From assembly GCA_046727435.1 (NCBI GenBank), contig JBKPCR010000405.1:1-12344 (forward strand): a stretch of 12,344 bases of DNA. The letters run 5' to 3'. The position numbers and the translations under genes were made by a program. Origin of the DNA: CAVPRW01 sp046727435 [NCBI: bacterium] (GTDB lineage: Bacteria; Tectomicrobia; Entotheonellia; J063). The notes beneath the pieces were generated by a model. The model was not told the DNA's origin and did no database searches. It worked only from the letters and a program-made list of their open reading frames with translations. Positions 7,184 through 12,344 of this stretch are shown here, one piece after another (position 1 is the stretch's first letter; each line of letters starts with the position of its first letter).

Positions 7184-7678
7184 AATATTATTGAGATACT
7201 TGACCTGGCGGATCACGATCGTGGTACCGTGCTCGGCATTATAGCTCCGGATGGCGGCGGCATTGGCCTCACTGCCGTCGATGGTGATCGTCTCAGGGGC
7301 GCCATGGCGGCGTATGGCCTTGGTGAGAAAACGCTGGGCCGCGCGCTCGTCTCGGTGCGCGGTGAGCAGGAAATCGATGGTCTGGCCAGACTTATCCACG
7401 GCACGGTACAAGTAGCACCACTGCCCTTTCACTCTGATGTAGGTCTCGTCCATGCGCCAACTGCGCCCCATGAGCCGCTTATGGCGGTGGAATGCTGCCT
7501 CCAGCTGTGGGCTATACTTCACGACCCAGCGGTGAACGGTGGAATGATCCACGGAAACGCCGCGTTCCTGCATCAGCTCTTCGATCTGGCGGTAGCTCAG
7601 GGGATACGCCACAGACCAGCGGACGCATGTGAGAATGATATCTGTGGGGAAATGGGCTCCCTTGAAGCACACGGCCAT
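7184..7678 (-). pseudogene. IS6 transposase, N-terminal piece (165 codons)
   Basis: Begins MAVCFKGAHFPTDIILTCVRWSVAYPLSYRQ by sense (ATG at 7678), the usual opening of a large IS6 subgroup. The HTH (SYRQIEELMQERGVSVDHSTVHRW, given in two pieces: 28-39 and 40-51) is followed by the first catalytic Asp, D77 in WRMDETYIRVKG, and the second, D134 in TIDGSEANAAAI. The match ends at VKYLNNI (about residue 165). From there the frame runs on to 7025 through LEIVLTQLTKTC, which is the antisense of the recombinase segment and not IS6. The third catalytic Glu lies 1.9 kb away at 5280-5282, so this copy cannot make a working transposase. Confidence 0.85.
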
Positions 7679-7763
7679 CGTCGTTCTCCCTCACTGTTCA
7701 TCGCGGATGACAGGGGGACAACATACCTCAAAAAGCCGCAAATGCAAAATTGCGACAGATCCC

Positions 7764-8087
7764 TGCAAGCTACGGGAAATCCACGAGCAGATTAATACCT
7801 ATATTGAGCTCCTTGGTCAGAAGGGCAGTACGATTTTACCGCTGATCGAAGAGAAGGTCAGCAAGCTCCAGGCGGAGGAAAAACTCGTCACCAAACGTCG
7901 AGATGAGCTTATCCTCCAACTTGAATGTCGCCCAAAAGCGATCGATGCGCAGATCGTCTTAGAGCATCTGAAAGATTTTACTCAAGTCATGGCGCTGGCC
8001 ACGCCGGAGGAAAAGGCGCAGATTCTACAACTCGTCCTAAAAAACGTTGAGGGTGAGCAAAGAATCGCTCACCCTCAACGTTTTTGA
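7764..8087 (+). pseudogene. C-terminal remnant of a second serine recombinase, cut by the IS6 end
   Basis: From the IS6 edge the frame reads CKLREIHEQINTYIELLGQKG, then a charged coiled-coil-like stretch (EEKVSKLQAEEKLVTKRRDEL), then ATPEEKAQILQLVLKNVEG. This is the pattern of the C-terminal coiled coil and closing helix of large serine recombinases (the EEKxxxLxxL(V/I) type ending). The catalytic and zinc-ribbon parts are missing and are not found on the far side of the IS6 element. The stop (8085-8087) falls inside a terminator hairpin. Codon use is far less GC-rich than in the recombinase at 5579-7183, so these are two unrelated copies. No function remains. Confidence 0.6.
8040..8085. terminator. 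Strong bidirectional hairpin terminator
   Basis: Perfect 19-bp stem (8040-8058 with 8067-8085) around an 8-nt loop. Runs of A and T at the ends give a T tract on either strand. On the minus strand it lies 51 bases after tRNA-Asn and should end that transcript. On the plus strand it ends the recombinase remnant. Confidence 0.8.
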
Positions 8088-8136
8088 TTTCTCAAGCCTG
8101 ACTACTGGTAGTGCAGGTTTGAAAAATCGTACGGAG

Positions 8137-8212
8137 TGGCTCCCCGGGCCGGACTCGAACCAGCGACCAAGTGGTTAACAGCCACTCGCTCTGCCGACTG
8201 AGCTACCGGGGA
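8137..8212 (-). tRNA. tRNA-Asn (anticodon GTT)
   Basis: A full cloverleaf can be drawn on the minus strand. The 7-bp acceptor TCCCCGG/CCGGGGA has discriminator G and CCA encoded. The D arm is GCTC...GAGC, the anticodon stem AGTGG/CCACT has loop CTGTTAA (GTT at positions 34-36), and the T arm has GGTTCGAGTCC. It stands alone with its own promoter (8283-8311) and terminator (8040-8085). Confidence 0.97.
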
Positions 8213-8282
8213 ACCAATACCGCTCGGCACTAATAACACTCACAAGACCCCAGCTCAGTTTTCTGCATTGGACCGGTTGCAT

Positions 8283-8311
8283 ATTATACGCGGCCGACGT
8301 CATTTCGACAA
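8283..8311 (-). promoter_or_regulatory. Promoter of tRNA-Asn
   Basis: Minus-strand TTGTCG (8311-8306), 17-base spacer, then a perfect TATAAT (8288-8283). Transcription would begin near 8275, giving a leader of about 63 bases before the mature tRNA. Confidence 0.6.
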
Positions 8312-8372
8312 TATCTAATCCGAGTGGGCTCGTCCTGCATGACCTTGCACCAGCCCCGGAGCTGGCGCACTC

Positions 8373-8567
8373 CTAGGGGTTCCACCACAAGATATCTGAC
8401 GCAACGGACGAGGCCAAGCCATAGTGTCCGCCGCGGGGGTGCTTGCAGACGAAAAAACCTGACGTACGCGCTCTAAAGTGGACACCTTGCGTCCGACAGT
8501 GTTCGCAGACTCGCCCGCGTGCGCCTGGCCACGCCTGGGGATTTCTCGACCCCGTTCGGCCTCTCAT
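8373..8567 (-). CDS. Doubtful 64-codon Cys-containing ORF overlapping the recR stop
   Basis: The ATG overlaps the recR stop as ATGA (8567-8564), the arrangement of translationally coupled genes. The predicted product has CEHC (about residues 21-24) and a later CKHPRGGH (about 43-50), which together could bind one metal ion like a small zinc ribbon. No family is recognised and the composition is otherwise unremarkable. It may be a chance frame in the recR 3' region. I see nothing else coding between 8213 and 8563. Confidence 0.25.
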   Translation of the reverse strand: MRGRTGSRNPQAWPGARGRVCEHCRTQGVHFRARTSGFFVCKHPRGGHYGLASSVASDILWWNP

Positions 8568-9160
8568 AGCTCCCGTCGCCCCTCGAGTGATTTTAGCAGC
8601 GTAACCTCATCGGCATACTCCAGGGCGCTTCCGATCGGCAAACCATGAGCCAATCGCGTCACCTTCACCGCTAGGGGCTTTAGGACTTTAGATAGGTACA
8701 TCGCCGTCGCTTCCCCCTCCAGATTGGGGTTCGTGGCGACAATCACCTCCTGGATTTCCCCAGCACGCAGTCGTGTGAGAAGTTGCGGGATAGTCAGATC
8801 CTCCGGACCAACTCCTTCAAGCGGTGATAACGCACCACCTAACACATGGTAGAGGCCACGATATTCGCGCAACTTTTCGAAGGCAAAGATGTCGGCCGCT
8901 TCCTCCACCACGCTCAGCAGCATGCGATCACGCTTGGGATCGCTGCAGATGGGGCACGGCTCCTCCTCCGTGATGCCAAAGCACTGCGAGCAGCGGTGGA
9001 TCTTCTCTTTCACCGCGAGGATAGACAGCGCTAGTGCCTCAGCCTCCTGCTTCGGTACCTTGAGTAAATGAAACGCCAGGCGCTGAGCTGTTTTCTCGCC
9101 CACTCCGGGGAGCCGCATGAGCTCTTCAATTAACTGTGTCACTGAACGCGCCGCAAACAC
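8564..9160 (-). CDS. recR: Recombination protein RecR
   Basis: RecR (198 aa, family length about 200) works with RecF and RecO to load RecA on gapped DNA during repair. Order of features: N-terminal helix-hairpin-helix (LMRLPGVGEKTAQRLAFHLL, about 14-33), a zinc finger with C57, C60, C69 and C72 (CSQC and CPIC), and a Toprim domain starting at LSVVEEAADIFAFE (about 82-95) with the NPNLEGEATAMYL segment (144-156). The C-terminal Walker-B-like region is GLPIGSALEYADEVTL. The start is a GTG at 9160, matching the usual N-terminus of the family. It follows ybaB after 32 bases, in the standard dnaX-ybaB-recR operon order, and needs no promoter of its own. Confidence 0.97.
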   Translation of the reverse strand: MFAARSVTQLIEELMRLPGVGEKTAQRLAFHLLKVPKQEAEALALSILAVKEKIHRCSQCFGITEEEPCPICSDPKRDRMLLSVVEEAADIFAFEKLREYRGLYHVLGGALSPLEGVGPEDLTIPQLLTRLRAGEIQEVIVATNPNLEGEATAMYLSKVLKPLAVKVTRLAHGLPIGSALEYADEVTLLKSLEGRREL

Positions 9161-9192
9161 GATGTCTATCTCTTCCCTAAGCTCGTTAGCCG

Positions 9193-9528
9193 CTAGAATA
9201 GTCCTGGAATGCGCAGTCCACCGGTCAGTTTGCCCATTTCCTGTTGCATCAGCTCGCGAGCTTTGCTCAGGGCGGCGTTCACCCCGGAGGCCACCAGATC
9301 TTCCAGCATCGTGACCTCGAGCTCGCCAGCCTTCAAATCGTCGAGAACCTGCTGTTCGATTTTGACCGAGACCACCTCCTGCCGCCCGTTCGCTACGACC
9401 GTCACCATCCCACCACCGACGGTGGCTTCCACCGTTTTCTCGCCCAGACCTTCCTGCAACTCAACGAGTTTCTCCTGCATCTTCTGGGCCTGCTTCATAA
9501 TGTTCCCGAAGCCTTTATTCATCATCAT
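9193..9528 (-). CDS. ybaB: YbaB/EbfC nucleoid-associated protein
   Basis: A small DNA-binding protein (109-111 aa) that coats DNA as a dimer and is usually encoded between dnaX and recR. N-terminal helix GFGNIMKQAQKMQEKLVELQ, the conserved VGGGMVTVVANGRQEVVSVKI strand region, then LEDLVASGVNAALSKARELMQQEM and the end GGLRIPGLF are all standard. Three tandem ATG codons (9528, 9525, 9522) are possible starts. AGGAGG lies six bases before the first, so 9528 is preferred, while the family N-terminus suits MNKGFGN at 9522. A longer frame to 9561 would overlap dnaX coding and is unlikely. The start overlaps the dnaX stop by 14 bases, which suggests translational coupling. Confidence 0.95.
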   Translation of the reverse strand: MMMNKGFGNIMKQAQKMQEKLVELQEGLGEKTVEATVGGGMVTVVANGRQEVVSVKIEQQVLDDLKAGELEVTMLEDLVASGVNAALSKARELMQQEMGKLTGGLRIPGLF

Positions 9529-11272
9529 CCACTTCCTCCTGGCTGACCATCTCATCTTCATTCATTGGCCGGTTCCGCGCTGCTCGACTGATTGAGCGTT
9601 GCCGAACGTCAAGGATCCGCCCACCAAAAAGTTCGATCGTGTCGCGAACGATCGCCGCCCGAGTCAGCGACATCAGACTTTCCTCCGTCGGAGGGCCACT
9701 CATGGCCGCGCCCCCCCCGTCTCCGTTTGGTACTGGAGCGTCGATAATGCGGACTGCGATGTCTCGCCCAAGGGCTGTGTGTGCGATCTGCTGCAGTGTA
9801 CGCGAGGTATCATCTTCGTGAAGTAACTCGTGTGCTATGCCATGGTTGCCTCGGAAGACGACCTCCAAGGTGGTGTCGGTGATCTGGATCTGACAATGCT
9901 GTTCCAAAATCCAGCCAAGCGCTTTTGTGCTCGCACTCTCGATTATTTTGCGCACAAGTTCCGTAGCGGAGAATGGCTGGTCGTTGGCTGCAGGCAACGC
10001 AGACGCAGGGGGAGCCATGGAATCTCTGGATTCCAGGGGGGCTGGCGAGGCCCCAACAACTGGCTCCTCTTCGTGTACTCCATCTGTGATGGCCGGCAAT
10101 TCGGAAACATGCCCACCAGAGGCCCATCCGAGGCGTCGTTCCAGGTTCTCGAGTCGTGCGACCATGGTCGTCAACGACTGGAGCGACGGCAGTGATGCCA
10201 GCTTCAGCAATGACACCTCCAGCATCCAGATGGGCTGGGCACTGTCGCGCACGCGCATCTCAGTCGTGGTCAGTAATTCAAAGAGCGTGTAGAGATGCTC
10301 AAGCGTGGTCTGCGGCCCGAGCTTGTGCAAGCGTTCCAGCTCAGCGGGCGAGCGATCGAGGAGACCGTGACCAGGAGGAGCGACCTTGGCGACGATCATA
10401 TCCCTGACCAGCGCAAGCATATAGCGACACAGCTCTCGGGTATCGTGGCCTTGCCGGAGGATCTCGGCAACCACTTCGAGAACCAGGCGAGTATCGCGCG
10501 CCAGGATGGCTTCGAGCAGAGCCACAGTTTGGTCTTCTCCGACCGACCCCAATAACTGGCCGAGGTCATCATCGCGGACCTCGAAACCACAGAACGCGAC
10601 GACTTGATCGAAGAGGGTTTGGGCATCGCGCAGGCTCCCCTCCGCCCGTCGAGCAATCCGATACAGCGCATCGCTACTGATGTGAATGCGTTCCTGTTCA
10701 GCAATCTTGCCCAGACATAGGGCAATTTCGGTACTCGCCACTTTACGGAAATCGAACCGTTGACAGCGGGAGAGAATGGTGCTGGGAACCTTTTGCGGCT
10801 CTGTCGTCGCGAAGATGAACACGACCTGGGGAGGGGGTTCTTCAAGCGTTTTCAAAAGAGCGTTGAAGGCATGCTCAGTGAGCATATGCACTTCATCGAT
10901 GATATAGATCTTGTAGCGGCTACGCGTGGGGGCATAGCGAATTTTTTCACGCAGGTCGCGGATCTCATCAATGCCACGGTTTGAGGCCCCATCGATCTCC
11001 AGGACGTCCAATGAGCTCCCTAGAGTAATCGCTTGACACGAGGGGCATTGGTTGCAAGGCTCGGGTAAAGGACCTAGCTCACAGTCCAAGGCCTTTGCCA
11101 GAAGGCGGGCTGTAGTCGTCTTGCCCACCCCACGGGTGCCCGTGAACAGGTAGGCATGGGCGATACGTCCCTGGCGGAGGGCATTCTGTAGCGTGCGCGC
11201 CACATGTTCCTGCCCGGCCAACTCGGCGAATGTCTGTGGGCGCCATTTACGAGCCGTCACCTGATAGGACAT
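9515..11272 (-). CDS. dnaX: DNA polymerase III subunit gamma/tau
   Basis: The clamp-loader ATPase subunit (585 aa), which opens and loads the beta sliding clamp at the replication fork. Start MSYQVTARKWRPQTFAEL is the standard opening. Residues 45-52 form the Walker A GTRGVGKT, C64/C73/C76/C79 a zinc site, and 124-130 the Walker B IIDEVHM. Sensor 1 is FATTEPQKVPSTILSRC (154-170), with the SRC arginine finger R169. Domain III (about 225-370) ends near WMLEVSLLKLA. After that come a variable Pro/Ala/Ser linker and a C-terminal tau-type domain (about 435-545). The end is very acidic (EEVDDDE). GAGGATAACCC gives a ribosome site before the ATG at 11272. It heads the dnaX-ybaB-recR operon and follows the SRP RNA by 95 bases. 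No internal gamma frameshift site is evident at the usual place. Confidence 0.97.
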   Translation of the reverse strand: MSYQVTARKWRPQTFAELAGQEHVARTLQNALRQGRIAHAYLFTGTRGVGKTTTARLLAKALDCELGPLPEPCNQCPSCQAITLGSSLDVLEIDGASNRGIDEIRDLREKIRYAPTRSRYKIYIIDEVHMLTEHAFNALLKTLEEPPPQVVFIFATTEPQKVPSTILSRCQRFDFRKVASTEIALCLGKIAEQERIHISSDALYRIARRAEGSLRDAQTLFDQVVAFCGFEVRDDDLGQLLGSVGEDQTVALLEAILARDTRLVLEVVAEILRQGHDTRELCRYMLALVRDMIVAKVAPPGHGLLDRSPAELERLHKLGPQTTLEHLYTLFELLTTTEMRVRDSAQPIWMLEVSLLKLASLPSLQSLTTMVARLENLERRLGWASGGHVSELPAITDGVHEEEPVVGASPAPLESRDSMAPPASALPAANDQPFSATELVRKIIESASTKALGWILEQHCQIQITDTTLEVVFRGNHGIAHELLHEDDTSRTLQQIAHTALGRDIAVRIIDAPVPNGDGGGAAMSGPPTEESLMSLTRAAIVRDTIELFGGRILDVRQRSISRAARNRPMNEDEMVSQEEVDDDE

Positions 11273-11367
11273 GGGTTATCCTCTGGGGGGCCTGGCTCAA
11301 CAGCAGAAGAGTTAGGACGACCCGGACACGGGAGTGCGGTGACATCGGGAGAACTCAGCACATATGA

Positions 11368-11640
11368 GGCCGTGCACCTCGGATTGACCCCCTTCCCCAA
11401 GCGGAACCCACGCCGTGGCTCAAGCCAGGCACCCCAACGGCACACAAGGGGTCCTACTTACCGTTGCTTCCCTCCGGACCTGGCGGGGTTCGTAAGTCCT
11501 TGTTGCGTCGGACCCAGCTCTCAACGCCACTGCACGTAAGGCAGTCCTTGCAGAAGAGTGTAGCCGCTCACGAGGGGTTCAGCCCCGCTATAGCGGATTG
11601 CGGGTGACAGGGCACCGCTACCTCCCCACCTAGCACGACC
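11368..11640 (-). ncRNA. ffs: Signal recognition particle RNA, large type with Alu domain
   Basis: The RNA of the signal recognition particle, which with Ffh targets ribosomes making membrane proteins. On the minus strand the S-domain tip AGGTCCGGAGGGAAGCA (11481-11465) is the Ffh-binding symmetric loop with a GGAG tetraloop. The long stem closes at GAGCTGGG (11520-11513) with the partner at 11422-11429. The 5' part (11640-11540) matches the Alu domain of Bacillus scRNA: GTGGGGAGGTAGCGGTGCCC, then CGCAATCCGCTATAGCGGGG. The two RNA ends pair, GGTCGTGC (11640-11633) with GCACGGCC (11375-11368, one G-U), so the RNA is about 273 nt, not the roughly 100-nt 4.5S form. Ends are estimated from pairing. 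Confidence 0.9.
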
Positions 11641-11648
11641 TCATTTTC

Positions 11649-11654
11649 AATATA
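11649..11654 (-). promoter_or_regulatory. Candidate -10 box of the SRP RNA
   Basis: Minus-strand TATATT, with transcription expected 7-9 bases on, which coincides with the 5' end of the SRP RNA predicted from end pairing (about 11640). No good -35 is seen at 16-18 bases. Confidence 0.4.
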
Positions 11655-11763
11655 CCGTAATACCAGCCCCCTTGCTCTTGCACAAAAGCCCGTTTCGAAG
11701 AGGGCAACGCGCTTTGCACCTGATGTTGTCGACTTTCAGGCGTGCGTTGGTTCCCCCCAAATC

Positions 11764-11857
<94 letters not shown>

Positions 11858-11925
11858 GTGCAGTTCTACCTACTCGGCTGCCCACCCATCATAGCCTCTT
11901 GCGGGTCACATGGTGACGAGATCGG

Positions 11926-12018
11926 TGGCGGAGGGAGAGGGATTCGAACCCCCGAGGAACCTTTTGGGCCCCTAATCGATTTCGAGTCGATCGCCTTCGT
12001 CCACTCGGCCATCCCTCC
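11926..12018 (-). tRNA. tRNA-Ser (anticodon CGA)
   Basis: A class II tRNA. Acceptor GGAGGGA/TCCCTCC, discriminator G, CCA encoded. Anticodon stem ATCGA/TCGAT with loop CTCGAAA. Long variable arm and T arm GGGTTCGAATCCC. It reads UCG. Confidence 0.97.
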
Positions 12019-12167
12019 TCACCAGCTTAGACCGTCTGCTCCCCAACAGCAAGCCAGAGGCGGTGTCAAGGAACCGGCTCGGTGTTTCGGCGTTGATGCC
12101 GCCCACTAGATTTGTCACGGAAGTGCGGCTAGACTCCTAGCAGCTAAGGCACTGCCTCACAGCCTGA

Positions 12168-12241
12168 CGCGCCCAGGAGGATTTGAACCTCCGGCCTCTT
12201 CCTCCGCAGGGAAGCGCTCTATCCATCTGAGCTATGGGCGC
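12168..12241 (-). tRNA. tRNA-Arg (anticodon GCG)
   Basis: Acceptor GCGCCCA/TGGGCGC with discriminator G. The next three bases are TCA, so CCA is not encoded, unlike the neighbouring Ser tRNAs. D arm GCTC...GAGC, anticodon stem CTTCC/GGAAG, loop CTGCGGA (GCG at 34-36), T arm GGAGGTTCAAATCCTCC. It reads CGC/CGU without the inosine of the usual ACG isoacceptor. Confidence 0.93.
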
Positions 12242-12251
12242 TCGTCGATTC

Positions 12252-12344
12252 TGGCGGAGAGGCTGGGATTTGAACCCAGGGTAGACCTTTCGGGCCTACA
12301 CACGCTTAGCAGGCGCGCGCCTTCGACCGCTCGGCCACCTCTCC
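12252..12344 (-). tRNA. tRNA-Ser (anticodon GCT)
   Basis: A class II tRNA whose 5' base is the last base of the window. Acceptor GGAGAGG/CCTCTCC, discriminator G, CCA encoded. Anticodon stem CGCGC/GCGTG (one G-U) with loop CTGCTAA. Long variable arm and T arm GGGTTCAAATCCC. It reads AGC/AGU. It is the first visible gene of the tRNA-SRP RNA-dnaX block. Confidence 0.96.

Larger units (their letters stand above)
5034..7762 (-). mobile_element. IS6-family insertion sequence, interrupted by a 1.9-kb recombinase segment
   Basis: The ends are nearly identical inverted repeats: GGATGTGTCGCAATTTT at 5034-5050, and GGATCTGTCGCAATTTT as the complement of 7746-7762 (16 of 17 equal). They have the CTGTCGCAA core of IS6 elements. 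The transposase gene is present in two pieces on the minus strand (7678-7184 and 5285-5097). Removing 5286-7183 leaves 831 bp, the normal size for IS6, and a continuous 228-codon frame. No 8-bp target duplication is seen: 5026-5033 is TGAAGGCA and 7763-7770 is CTGCAAGC. The copy is therefore either old, rearranged, or the product of recombination between copies. Confidence 0.82.

Noticed and set aside
5026-7770. 8-bp target duplication around the IS6 element
   Set aside because: Flanks TGAAGGCA and CTGCAAGC do not match.
9529-9561. Longer N-terminus for YbaB starting at 9561
   Set aside because: The extra residues are dnaX coding read out of frame. The AGGAGG and the family N-terminus point to the ATG cluster at 9522-9528.
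10930-10960. A6 run in dnaX (GAA AAA ATT) as a possible gamma frameshift site
   Set aside because: It lies at about codon 109, far too early to give a gamma subunit, and it simply encodes conserved LREKIRY.

Overview
The window looks like a bacterial chromosome segment with a conserved housekeeping block on the right (about 8.1-12.3 kb, all on the minus strand) and a scarred accessory region on the left. The DnaX, YbaB and RecR proteins and the lipocalin-like secreted protein look most like Nitrospirota or a similar deep Gram-negative phylum. That is an impression from sequence style, not from a search. The xanthine-dehydrogenase-type gene at the extreme left has a different base style (very GC-rich, with iterated GCTTGCTGCGCCC-type repeats after it), so a different origin or an assembly join near 1.0-1.1 kb cannot be excluded.

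Layout. 1-955: 3' part of a molybdopterin-binding hydroxylase subunit, followed by a repeat-bearing spacer. 1370-1891: small secreted lipocalin-like protein. 2174-2520: RemA-like gene broken by a frameshift and a UGA. 2570-3369: secreted SH3-thermonuclease whose signal peptide is out of frame with the enzyme. 3381-4393: an IS630-family element with a DD34E transposase split over an A7 slippery run. 4394-5033: no recognisable gene. 5034-7762: an IS6-family element with both terminal inverted repeats, whose transposase is split by about 1.9 kb carrying a large serine recombinase pseudogene. 7764-8087: C-terminal remnant of a second serine recombinase, cut by the IS6 end, followed by a strong bidirectional hairpin terminator.

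Right block, in transcription order (right to left): tRNA-Ser(GCT), tRNA-Arg(GCG), tRNA-Ser(CGA), tRNA-Ser(GGA), a large Alu-type SRP RNA, dnaX, ybaB, recR, a doubtful 64-codon ORF, then tRNA-Asn with its own promoter and terminator. dnaX-ybaB-recR is the usual clamp-loader / nucleoid-associated / recombinational-repair cluster.

The most unusual signals are three. First, the serine recombinase pseudogene keeps one reading frame over about 1.6 kb, yet nearly every damaged conserved position reads as an A-to-C or T-to-G transversion. This includes the lost start codon, three of the four stops and many Tyr-to-Asp and Leu-to-Arg changes. Second, the nested insertion is precise enough that joining the IS6 halves restores an 831-bp element. 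Third, the SRP RNA is of the large, Bacillus-like type outside an obvious Firmicute context.
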